The position numbers were made by a program, and so were the translations under genes. A DNA stretch of 5,646 nucleotides from Rudanella sp. (GTDB taxonomy: Bacteria > Bacteroidota > Bacteroidia > Cytophagales > Spirosomataceae): NCBI GenBank assembly GCA_026785985.1, contig JAJAYX010000225.1:1-5646 (forward strand). The letters are read 5' to 3'. Within the stretch, counting starts at the first letter, position 1. Each line of letters starts with the position of its first letter. The notes under the pieces are model-generated. The model saw only the letters and a list, made by a program, of their open reading frames with translations, was not told the origin of the DNA and ran no database searches. Below are positions 1-4,969 of the stretch, one piece after another.

Positions 1-537
1 AGCCAAACCCATTTCAGAATGGGTATCCGCTGGGATGGTTCCGAAAAACCGGTGATCATTATTAGCAAACTCCCTTACACGCTTGACATTAGCCGCACCT
101 ACGACCTTGCCGAAGTGACGGTGAAAGCCAGGCGTTACGAGGAAGTGAAGCGCGAAATTCAGCAGCTTTTAGCCGAGCCGACGGCTTCCCGAAAAGTTAC
201 CGGCGAGCAGGCTTTCGACCGGATGGCCGACGGAGCGGGGATTACCCTGCTCTACGAAATGTTCAGTAAGGAGGCCAAAGGTCGCCGGAAAGCAGCTGTG
301 TTGTCGCAGGAATACCGTCGGCAGCGACTCGCCACCGAACGGATGCGCTTACTGGTCGATCAGGCCACCGACCTCAAAGGCGTGGAGGTCGATCACTTTG
401 TGGAGTTCTGCGACTTTGCCGACGAAGACGTACTACAATTATCTGATTATGACCTCATCAACGCGATTCAGCAACGGCTGATCCTGTACAAATCCGGGCG
501 ACGGCCTTCGCGGATCAAGGCTGACCCGGAGAAGTAA
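1..537 (+). CDS. C-terminal part of a probable carboxypeptidase-regulatory-like domain protein (5' end outside window)
   Basis: The reading frame is open from base 1 (S-Q-T-H-F-R before the first Met at base 19) to a TAA at 535-537, giving at least 178 residues. No ribosome site or promoter precedes the ATG at 19, so I treat the gene as cut by the window edge. The segment YDLAEVTVKARRYEE resembles the linker after a CarboxypepD_reg-like beta domain, where Bacteroidetes proteins often read 'L-x-E-V-x-V-K-A/G-x-R'. The later segment with HFVEFC and the final SDYDLINAIQQRLILYKSG fits the helical tail I associate with such proteins. The rest is charged and helical, with no membrane segment in the visible part. 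Full-length relatives normally have a signal peptide and act at the envelope; that part is not visible. The family call is recognition from memory and moderate. The alternative is an unrelated hypothetical protein starting at 19. Confidence 0.5.
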   Translation, partial: SQTHFRMGIRWDGSEKPVIIISKLPYTLDISRTYDLAEVTVKARRYEEVKREIQQLLAEPTASRKVTGEQAFDRMADGAGITLLYEMFSKEAKGRRKAAVLSQEYRRQRLATERMRLLVDQATDLKGVEVDHFVEFCDFADEDVLQLSDYDLINAIQQRLILYKSGRRPSRIKADPEK

Positions 538-587
538 GTACCTCCCTATCCATGGTCAATTCCAGATCAACCGAATAATTCTGTTCA

Positions 588-619
588 GGCAAAGTTGGAA
601 GAGCCGGTTGCTCTTTGCC
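588..619 (+). other. Bulged hairpin downstream of the first gene
   Basis: GGCAA (588-592) pairs with TTGCC (615-619), and AGAGC (600-604) pairs with GCTCT (610-614), leaving a seven-base bulge on the left and a five-base loop. It lies about 50 bases after the stop of the upstream gene. There is no T-run after it, so it is not a standard intrinsic terminator. It could be an RNA 3' end structure or chance. Confidence 0.25.
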
Positions 620-795
620 AGCATGGGTCAGAGAAAGCAGCAATACACCGGTAAAGAGACTATTGGTCGTGGGTATAAATGGTTATGGCTGCCTCTGATC
701 GGGTAAAGTGTTCAACGCATAAATTCAGGAACTATGATTTTCCATAGAAGTTGCAAGAATTTGGATTAATTCTTCTCGGTTGCGCAGAAAAATTG

Positions 796-802
796 TATTT
801 TG
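796..802 (+). promoter_or_regulatory. Candidate -7 promoter box for the aldolase gene
   Basis: TATTTTG followed by CG resembles the Bacteroidetes -7 consensus TAnnTTTG but is one base short. No well-spaced -33 TTG is obvious (TTG at 780-782 is too close). If used, the aldolase mRNA would have a leader of roughly 70 bases. TAAGTTTT at 844-851 is an alternative. Confidence 0.3.
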
Positions 803-879
803 CGACGTTTTTCGTCTGCGCTTCGTCTGAACTACTTTCCATATAAGTTTTTCTATTAATACTTCAAAACCACGATCTT

Positions 880-1974
880 ATGAGTGAAGTAAGCACCCGA
901 ACGCGGCCCGGCCGAACGCGGCCCGGCGTTGTAACGGGCGAAGGCGTTTCCGAAATTTTCCGTCACGCCAACGAAAATGATTATGCCCTCCCGGCCGTGA
1001 ATGTGGTCGGCACCAATTCGGTAAACGCCGTTCTCGAAACGGCCAAAGCTGTGAACTCCCCCGTTATCATTCAGTTCTCGAACGGGGGTGGCATTTTCTA
1101 CGCGGGCAAGTCGCTTTCTAACGAGGGTCAGAAGGCAGCCATCGCCGGTTCGGTGTCGGGTGCGCTACACATTCACAACATCGCCGAGATGTATGGTGTC
1201 CCCGTTATTCTCCATACCGATCACTGTGCCAAAAAACTCCTGCCCTGGATCGACGGCCTGCTAACGGCTTCCGAAAAGCATTTCGACCAAACCGGCAAAC
1301 CTCTTTATTCGTCGCACATGCTCGACTTGTCGGAGGAACCGATTGAGGAGAACATCGAAATCTCGTGCCAATATTTTGAGCGGATGACCAAAATGGGCAT
1401 GACCCTCGAAATCGAACTCGGCGTAACGGGTGGCGAAGAAGATGGCGTTGACAATTCCGACGTGGACGACTCGAAACTGTACACGCAGCCTTCGGAAGTG
1501 GCTTATGCGTATGAACACCTGAAAAAGATTTCGCCGAATTTCACGATTGCTGCTGCCTTCGGAAACGTGCATGGCGTGTATAAGCCGGGCAACGTGAAGC
1601 TGTCGCCGATTATCCTGAAAAACTCGCAGGACTATATTGTCGAGAAATTCGGAACGGGGCCGCTGCCGGTGACCTTCGTATTCCACGGTGGTTCAGGCTC
1701 GAGCCGCGAAGAAATCCGCGAGGCTATCCAATACGGTGCCATCAAAATGAACATCGACACCGACATGCAATGGTCAACTTGGGAAGGCATTCTGGGCTAT
1801 TACAAGTCGAAAGAGGGCTACCTGCAAACCCAGCTTGGCAACCCCGAAGGCCCCGATTCGCCCAACAAAAAATACTACGATCCCCGCGTGTGGCTCCGCA
1901 AAGGTGAAGAGAGCATGATTGCCCGCCTGAAAGTAGCCTTTGAAGATCTGAACTGCATTAATCGGCTGGCGTAA
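880..1974 (+). CDS. fbaA: Class II fructose-bisphosphate aldolase (FbaA type)
   Basis: A cytoplasmic zinc enzyme of glycolysis and gluconeogenesis that reversibly cleaves fructose 1,6-bisphosphate to glyceraldehyde 3-phosphate and dihydroxyacetone phosphate. The 364-residue product aligns by eye end to end with E. coli FbaA (359 residues). Visible active-site landmarks: catalytic Asp114 in HTDHCAKKLLPW; zinc ligands His115, Glu179 (LEIELG), His231 (GNVHGVYKPGN) and His269 (FVFHGGSGS); the Glu186-Glu187 loop (TGGEEDGVDN); phosphate and substrate residues around Asn291-Asp293 (KMNIDTD); and Arg336 in YYDPRVWLR. These place it in class IIA. The ATG at 880 matches the family start; the site before it has no strong Shine-Dalgarno, as usual in Bacteroidetes. 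The gene stands alone and ends at a strong terminator. Oddity: residues 7-11 (RTRPG) are repeated at 12-16 by a perfect 15-bp tandem duplication, which explains the extra length near the N-terminus. Confidence 0.97.
   Translation: MSEVSTRTRPGRTRPGVVTGEGVSEIFRHANENDYALPAVNVVGTNSVNAVLETAKAVNSPVIIQFSNGGGIFYAGKSLSNEGQKAAIAGSVSGALHIHNIAEMYGVPVILHTDHCAKKLLPWIDGLLTASEKHFDQTGKPLYSSHMLDLSEEPIEENIEISCQYFERMTKMGMTLEIELGVTGGEEDGVDNSDVDDSKLYTQPSEVAYAYEHLKKISPNFTIAAAFGNVHGVYKPGNVKLSPIILKNSQDYIVEKFGTGPLPVTFVFHGGSGSSREEIREAIQYGAIKMNIDTDMQWSTWEGILGYYKSKEGYLQTQLGNPEGPDSPNKKYYDPRVWLRKGEESMIARLKVAFEDLNCINRLA
898..927 (+). repeat. Perfect 15-bp tandem duplication inside the aldolase gene
   Basis: Two identical adjacent 15-base copies, 898-912 and 913-927, each coding for R-T-R-P-G. 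The reading frame is kept. E. coli FbaA has only one equivalent K-P-G segment here, so the second copy is an insertion relative to the family, in a flexible N-terminal arm before the barrel. Confidence 0.95.
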
Positions 1975-1996
1975 TCGCTGCTGTACGTTATTTTTG

Positions 1997-2026
1997 AAAA
2001 GCCCTGACCGAAATTCAGGGCTTTTT
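1997..2026 (+). terminator. Rho-independent terminator after the aldolase gene
   Basis: An 11-bp perfect stem, AAAAGCCCTGA (1997-2007) with TCAGGGCTTTT (2015-2025), a seven-base loop, and a T-rich tail running on to about 2035. It begins 22 bases after the stop codon. The A-tract before the stem could let it work on the other strand too. Confidence 0.92.
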
Positions 2027-2080
2027 CTTATTTTTCAGCCCCTGTAATTACATGAACGAACCAAATAGATGTACCCCGGC

Positions 2081-2089
2081 TACGCTTTG
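2081..2089 (+). promoter_or_regulatory. Weak candidate -7 box for the putative toxin gene
   Basis: TACGCTTTG matches TAnnTTTG with one extra spacer base. It ends 17 bases before the TTG at 2107, similar to the promoter-to-start distances of two other genes here (21 and 19 bases). No -33 TTG is seen. Its position favours a TTG start, but the match is imperfect. Confidence 0.25.
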
Positions 2090-2106
2090 ATTTCTCATTT
2101 CTTAAT

Positions 2107-2343
2107 TTGGATTCTCTGGCAGACCAGTGCATCTCGACTGATGAATTGGAACAGTTGTTTTACAGTTCTCAAAATAGGTTATATGATTATACGCACACCG
2201 ACGGTTTTGGGTATTTCGTAGGCTATTCCTTGAAAAATAAGTTCGTATCCTTTACATTTGAGGTAAGAGAGGACGTTCTTCGTATAATAACCGTCTGGTT
2301 ATCCCGTGAGCAAGAAATTAGAAGCCGATACTTCAGTAGCTGA
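2107..2343 (+). CDS. Small BrnT-like protein, putative toxin of a toxin-antitoxin pair
   Basis: 78 residues from a TTG start. BrnT-type toxins are RelE-fold ribonucleases of about 90 residues. The layout here is similar: a helix with ISTDELEQLFYSS (like the family's 'G-V-S-x-E-E-V-E-E-V-F'), then YFVGYSLKNKFVSFTFEV and DVLRIITVWLSREQEIRSRYF, resembling the family's strand ending 'R-I-I-S-A-R' and terminal basic helix. Upstream in the same frame, VPRLRFDFSFLNL (ending at the TTG codon) also looks like the family's N-terminal strand, yet no ATG, GTG or TTG exists between the TGA at 2053-2055 and 2107. So either the TTG is real and the protein is short, or an upstream start was lost by frameshift. 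An ATG sits at 2052 in the wrong frame. The next gene overlaps its 3' end by 38 bases, typical of toxin-antitoxin operons. The family call is moderate to low; there is no direct evidence of toxicity. Confidence 0.5.
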   Translation: MDSLADQCISTDELEQLFYSSQNRLYDYTHTDGFGYFVGYSLKNKFVSFTFEVREDVLRIITVWLSREQEIRSRYFSS

Positions 2344-2491
2344 CTTTCGTCGTCGGTTTCCTACGACTGACGAATTAGTAGCTTATTTGCTGGTTACTCC
2401 TCCTGACCGTGAAATCACGGCAAGGCAACTTTGCGATGAAGTTGCCCATGCTATTGCCCCGATGGATTCCTCAGAGTCAGTTGACGAATAG
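2306..2491 (+). CDS. Small hypothetical protein, putative antitoxin partner
   Basis: 61 residues from a GTG start at 2306, overlapping the upstream small gene by 38 bases in another frame, so the two are likely translated from one mRNA. The product is soluble and acidic toward its C-terminus (SSESVDE). It has a short predicted-helical core, SVADFRRRFPTTDELVAYLL, then DREITARQLCDEVAHAI. I do not recognise a DNA-binding family such as BrnA or ribbon-helix-helix. The antitoxin role is inferred only from size, order and overlap (toxin first, antitoxin second, as in brnTA and higBA). No in-frame ATG offers a better start. The gene ends 20 bases before a strong terminator, which closes the two-gene unit. 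Confidence 0.5.
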   Translation: MSKKLEADTSVADFRRRFPTTDELVAYLLVTPPDREITARQLCDEVAHAIAPMDSSESVDE

Positions 2492-2511
2492 GTGTGCCTT
2501 TGCTGGTATTG

Positions 2512-2542
2512 AAAGCCCCCGGAGCCATTCGGGGGCTTTTTT
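2512..2542 (+). terminator. Rho-independent terminator after the two small genes
   Basis: A 10-bp GC-rich stem, AAAGCCCCCG (2512-2521) with CGGGGGCTTT (2530-2539), an eight-base loop and six Ts (2537-2542). It starts 20 bases after the stop at 2491 and separates this unit from the Uma2 gene. Confidence 0.93.
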
Positions 2543-2558
2543 GTTGCCTTGTTTTTGG

Positions 2559-2566
2559 TATCTTTG
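2559..2566 (+). promoter_or_regulatory. Bacteroidetes-type -7 promoter box for the Uma2 gene
   Basis: TATCTTTG is a full match to TAnnTTTG. A TTG at 2541-2543, at the end of the terminator T-run, is a possible -33 element, though the 15-base spacing is short. The box ends 21 bases before the ATG at 2588, giving a very short leader. It lies inside the longer open frame that begins at 2549, which argues against that earlier start. Confidence 0.7.
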
Positions 2567-2587
2567 GCTATACAAAACACTCAAACC

Positions 2588-3163
2588 ATGGAAGCCGCCG
2601 TTGCCACCGACCGAATAACCGTTGCGGAGTTTCACCAACTCGAATTCGATGATGATGACCCATTTCTGTATGAATTGCTTGCCGGGGAACTCGTGAAGAA
2701 AAAAGCCCCCTCCCCTCGCCACCAATTAATTTTGGCTGAACTTTATGATCAAGTCAAAGCACACGTAAAATCTGGACAACTTGGCACCGTTCTTTTCGCG
2801 CCGGTTGATGTGTTTTTGAGTGATGAGGACGCGCCCCAGCCTGACCTGGTGTTCGTAGAAAAAGCACGAGCCAGTATCATTACCAACGATGGCGTGATGG
2901 GAAGCCCTACCATTGTAGTTGAAGTTATTTCGCCCTCATCGGTTTTTCGCGACCGCGTAACCAAGAAAAACCTCTATCAGCAACACGGCGTTCAGGAATA
3001 TTGGCTCATTGAACCCGCCGACGACTTTATCGAGATTTTTACCCTCACCGATGGCCGATATGACCTACTGTCGGCTGCTTCGCCCGAAGAAGGCCAACTA
3101 GTTTCCAATGTATTGCCGGGTTTGGTGCTGGATCTGAACAGTCTGTTTGGGGAAGGTAACTAA
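2588..3163 (+). CDS. Uma2 family (DUF820) putative restriction-endonuclease-like protein
   Basis: 191 residues, the usual size for Uma2 proteins, which have a PD-(D/E)xK nuclease fold and are abundant in Cyanobacteria and also found in Bacteroidetes; their biological role is mostly unknown. Family landmarks in order: TVAEFHQLE near the N-terminus; YELLAGELVKKKAPSPRHQ (28-46); PQPDLVFV with the acidic Asp86; PTIVVEVISPSS with Glu112; the Lys126-Lys127 pair followed by NLYQQHGVQEYWLIEP (128-143); and a C-terminal LPGLVLDLNSLF. Asp86, Glu112 and one of the lysines form the expected catalytic set, so the protein looks intact. I chose the ATG at 2588 because the promoter box lies between it and the upstream TTG (2549). 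It is a single-gene unit; no methyltransferase or other partner is nearby. Confidence 0.93.
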   Translation: MEAAVATDRITVAEFHQLEFDDDDPFLYELLAGELVKKKAPSPRHQLILAELYDQVKAHVKSGQLGTVLFAPVDVFLSDEDAPQPDLVFVEKARASIITNDGVMGSPTIVVEVISPSSVFRDRVTKKNLYQQHGVQEYWLIEPADDFIEIFTLTDGRYDLLSAASPEEGQLVSNVLPGLVLDLNSLFGEGN

Positions 3164-3176
3164 TCGTTTTCAGCCT

Positions 3177-3184
3177 TACTTTTG
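3177..3184 (+). promoter_or_regulatory. Bacteroidetes-type -7 promoter box before the DJ-1/PfpI remnant
   Basis: TACTTTTG fully matches TAnnTTTG and ends 19 bases before the GTG at 3204, the same geometry as the Uma2 promoter. No correctly spaced -33 TTG is clear (nearest TTTG at 3146-3149). It may still fire although the gene body is gone. Confidence 0.55.
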
Positions 3185-3203
3185 CCTTGCTGAATTTATC
3201 TGC

Positions 3204-3317
3204 GTGAAAACGACCATCACCTACTTCCTGCTTTCGCTGCTATTGGCCACCATCACCCGCTTGTCAGCCCAAACCACTCACCCAACCAGAGTGGCCATTT
3301 TACTCTATCCAGGTTAG
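3204..3317 (+). pseudogene. 5' remnant of a secreted DJ-1/PfpI (glutamine amidotransferase-like) gene
   Basis: A 37-codon frame from GTG to TAG. It encodes a typical Sec signal peptide (KTTITYFLLSLLLATITRLSA, then Q-T-T) followed at once by TRVAILLYPG. That last segment is the first beta strand of DJ-1/PfpI family proteins, which normally continue 'V/F-E-x-x-D-x-x-G-P'. Here the frame stops directly after P-G and the sequence becomes AT-rich with no further similarity that I can see in any frame. The promoter, start and signal peptide are therefore kept while the catalytic body is missing, most simply by a deletion or insertion with its break near 3312-3318. It could alternatively be a short secreted peptide in its own right, but the sharp loss of the fold makes a remnant more likely. 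Confidence 0.6.
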
Positions 3318-3380
3318 GAATGTTATTTAACCCTATAGTTTGACTATACTTATTAAGTTGCTATTTTTCTGAGGTAACGG

Positions 3381-3392
3381 TCAATTAATTGA
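3381..3392. repeat. Perfect 12-bp AT-rich palindrome
   Basis: TCAATTAATTGA reads the same on both strands. It lies just inside the left arm of the TAACGGTCA inverted pair. It could be a protein-binding site or chance in AT-rich DNA. Confidence 0.35.
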
Positions 3393-3533
3393 TTATCAGT
3401 ATATTATTTCGCTTCGTTCTGGCTAAAAACGGTCTATACTAAGGTGTCCAGAAACATTGAGGACGCATGACCGTTATCCTACTGTTAAGTGTCTGTCGGT
3501 TGGCAGGCGGAGTACACCATAAACTCAACAATT

Positions 3534-3863
3534 ATGAAAAAGGTAATTATGGCCGCCACGTGCGCCCTGTTTATGCTCGCCCAAAGTTCTTACGCTCAGG
3601 CTGTTCAGGAGGCTAAAGAAGCCAAGAAAGAAATGAAGGCCACCAAGAAAATGAACAAAGCCCGCGAAAAACGCCGGGATGTGAACGACGGAAGCCGTAT
3701 TGAAATCCCCCGCGTTACGGACGATAGAACCAAGTTGGCCGAAGCCCACAAAAAAGAGGAGAAAGCGGTAAAAAAGGTAATGAAAAGCGATGCGAAGGGT
3801 GCGAAAGCCAAAGCCAAAGTGGTGACCAAAAAAGCAGACCGCGTTGACGATCATAACCACTGA
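3534..3863 (+). CDS. Small secreted lysine-rich protein of unknown function
   Basis: 109 residues. I chose the ATG at 3534 over a GTG at 3489 because it starts a classic signal peptide, MKKVIMAATCALFMLAQSSYA, with likely cleavage at SYA/Q or AQA/V (residues 21-23). The mature part is low-complexity and very basic: about 21 of 86 residues are Lys, with alternating K/E/A stretches (KEAKKEMKATKKMNKAREKRR; later HKKEEKAVKKVMK and KGAKAKAK), likely helical or coiled. A short non-repetitive middle (NDGSRIEIPRVTDDRTKL) and a DDHNH tail break the pattern. No lipobox, enzyme motif or membrane segment follows the signal. I do not recognise a family. Export to the periplasm or outside is inferred from the signal peptide; binding to nucleic acid or anionic polymer is only a possibility. 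It is a single gene closed by its own terminator. Confidence 0.8.
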   Translation: MKKVIMAATCALFMLAQSSYAQAVQEAKEAKKEMKATKKMNKAREKRRDVNDGSRIEIPRVTDDRTKLAEAHKKEEKAVKKVMKSDAKGAKAKAKVVTKKADRVDDHNH

Positions 3864-3888
3864 AAAGTCATAGCTGAAAAGTTGACCA

Positions 3889-3939
3889 AAAAATACCCCG
3901 GTTCTGTCTCTCAATGAGAAATAGAACCGGGGTATTTTT
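3889..3939 (+). terminator. Long rho-independent terminator after the lysine-rich protein gene
   Basis: A 17-bp perfect stem pairs 3889-3905 with 3923-3939 (core ACCCCGG/CCGGGGT). The 17-base loop can itself form TCTC/GAGA (3909-3912, 3916-3919). A-tract on the left and T-tract on the right make it potentially bidirectional. The right arm contains the promoter box of the next gene. Confidence 0.92.
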
Positions 3940-3940
3940 G
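3933..3940 (+). promoter_or_regulatory. -7 promoter box embedded in the terminator arm
   Basis: TATTTTTG fully matches TAnnTTTG and ends 27 bases before the ATG at 3968. The first seven bases are the 3' end of the terminator stem and T-run. There is no TTG at the expected -33 position, so the match could be accidental, since T-runs after a TA easily create this motif. Confidence 0.4.
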
Positions 3941-3967
3941 TATCCAGTTACCCCAATCTGAAATTCT

Positions 3968-4207
3968 ATGTGGCATTTTATCATTCAGCAAGACGATCTC
4001 AGCACCGCGCAATACCAAACCCTCCAAAAAAAAGCGGCTCACACCGAAGTAGAGCCGTTTAATGAGCCTCATCCATACCTCTGCGTGTTCGATGTGGAAC
4101 GCGAAAACTACGCTGATTTTGTGGATTACCTCGACCTCGAAGGCATTCGGTATGAATCCGTTACGGCAAGACCGACGCGGGAGCAGTTGCTGAATCAGAT
4201 GCCGTAG
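3968..4207 (+). CDS. Hypothetical 79-residue cytosolic protein
   Basis: ATG to TAG, 79 residues, with typical codon use for the window. The product begins MWHFIIQQDDLSTAQYQTLQ, has a hydrophobic strand HPYLCVFDVE in the middle, then a helix-like NYADFVDYLDLEGIRYESVTARPTREQLL. It suggests a small alpha/beta fold, soluble and acidic, with no signal peptide or membrane segment. I do not recognise a family and propose no function. It has a possible promoter of its own inside the preceding terminator. It faces a minus-strand gene whose stop lies 41 bases away, with no clear terminator between them. Confidence 0.75.
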   Translation: MWHFIIQQDDLSTAQYQTLQKKAAHTEVEPFNEPHPYLCVFDVERENYADFVDYLDLEGIRYESVTARPTREQLLNQMP

Positions 4208-4208
4208 C

Positions 4209-4230
4209 CCGGTAGCGATTGGCTAACCGG
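4209..4230. other. Hairpin between convergent genes
   Basis: CCGGTAGC (4209-4216) pairs with GCTA and CCGG (4222-4225, 4227-4230) around a single bulged A, with a five-base loop. No T-run follows on either strand, so it is not a classical terminator, yet it is the only structure in the 41-base gap where both transcripts should end. Confidence 0.35.
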
Positions 4231-4770
4231 AAAAAGAAGTGCCCTTGTTCAGGGATTCAGCCGCAGCCGCGCATTGGCATTGAACCGCAACCGACCCAAC
4301 ACATCGTAACTCACCGTGCGGGCGTTGCCCAAAAAACCATCCGGAATAGTAATCAAATGACGAAGCCGGACATAATCGGTGCCGATGGGAACGCGATTGC
4401 AACTCCAGCAGGTCGCATCGCTCCAGTCGCCGGGGCGCACGCTGCTCATGGTGAGGCAGATACAGGTGGTGCCAACCGGAAAATCGAGAGTGGGCATATT
4501 GGTTATGCCGGGGTTTGAGGAGATCACCCGCAGCCGATAGCCCGACCCAATGGCTACGTTGTTGGGGATGGTGGGCGTGAAAACCCCCGACGTAAGGGTA
4601 CTGCTGCTGATGCTGCCGAGAGCGGTAACGTTGTTGATGAAGCCGCCCGTAGCATCGGAGAGTTGCAGCGTGAACACGTTGCCGGGATTGTACGTCCCCG
4701 TAGCCGCATAACCTACGTTGAAAGCCGTGTTGCGGCACCAGCCGTCGGGCGCACCCGTGATGGTAATCAC

Positions 4771-4969
4771 GTTGTCCTGCACCGTAAAATCCCGAACCGA
4801 AATGTTGCTCCAGCGGCCCTGCGCGTTTTGCGCCCGCACGTAAAGCCGGTGCGCTCCGTTGGTCACGCCGTTCAGATCGACGGTGTAGCTGAATCGTTAC
4901 AGCCCGGTTGATGGCCACCGCCGTTGCCGCGCCATAGCCGGGGTCGTTGTCCACGAAATACTCAAGCCG
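4771..4969 (-). repeat. Protein repeat unit 3, interrupted by the frameshift
   Basis: Opens RLEYFVDNDPGYGAAT in the upstream frame and resumes at FSYTVDLNGVTNGAHRLYVRAQNAQGRWS in the other frame, ending near DFTVQDN. It is shorter than units 1 and 2 (about 66 residues) around the break. Confidence 0.75.

Larger units (their letters stand above)
538..879. other. 342-base non-coding region upstream of the aldolase gene
   Basis: I see no plausible gene on either strand. The left part (538-720) holds one bulged hairpin. The right part (720-879) is AT-richer and looks like a regulatory leader. It has a perfect 7-bp inverted repeat AAGAATT/AATTCTT (755-761 and 768-774, six-base spacer), a -7-like TATTTTG (796-802), and two copies of TTCGTCTG (811-818 and 822-829) starting 11 bases apart. 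A second weak -7-like box TAAGTTTT sits at 844-851. Confidence 0.5.
3164..3533. other. 370-base gap: gene remnant plus AT-rich sequence of unknown origin
   Basis: Apart from the promoter and remnant at 3177-3317, this gap has no credible gene. The 3318-3460 part is clearly AT-richer than its surroundings. It contains a small inverted repeat TATAG/CTATA (3334-3338, 3344-3348), a perfect 12-bp palindrome (3381-3392), and a 9-bp inverted pair TAACGGTCA/TGACCGTTA (3375-3383 and 3468-3476). These could be scars of a lost mobile element. No TAnnTTTG box was found in front of the next gene. Confidence 0.5.

Noticed and set aside
1261..1686. 141-codon open frame on the minus strand inside the aldolase gene
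   Set aside because: It is fully antisense to the conserved fbaA frame and has no recognisable domain or promoter; codon structure of the real gene explains it.
2549..2587. Upstream TTG start extending the Uma2 protein by 13 residues
   Set aside because: The full-match promoter box (2559-2566) lies inside this extension, and family similarity starts after the ATG at 2588.
2383..2725. Minus-strand open frames across the terminator and Uma2 start, and a plus-strand frame 2409-2618
   Set aside because: They run through a strong terminator and a promoter and have no family features.
3489..3533. Upstream GTG start for the lysine-rich protein
   Set aside because: It would place 15 polar residues before a perfect signal peptide that starts at the ATG 3534.
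3468..3614. Short plus-strand frame MTVILLLSVCRLAGG... overlapping the lysine-rich gene
   Set aside because: Most of it lies in another frame of the signal-peptide gene, and no ribosome site or family similarity is seen.
3525..3914. Minus-strand open frames rich in Phe/Leu opposite the lysine-rich gene
   Set aside because: Lysine codons (AAA/AAG) read as Phe/Leu on the opposite strand, so these are composition shadows rather than membrane proteins.
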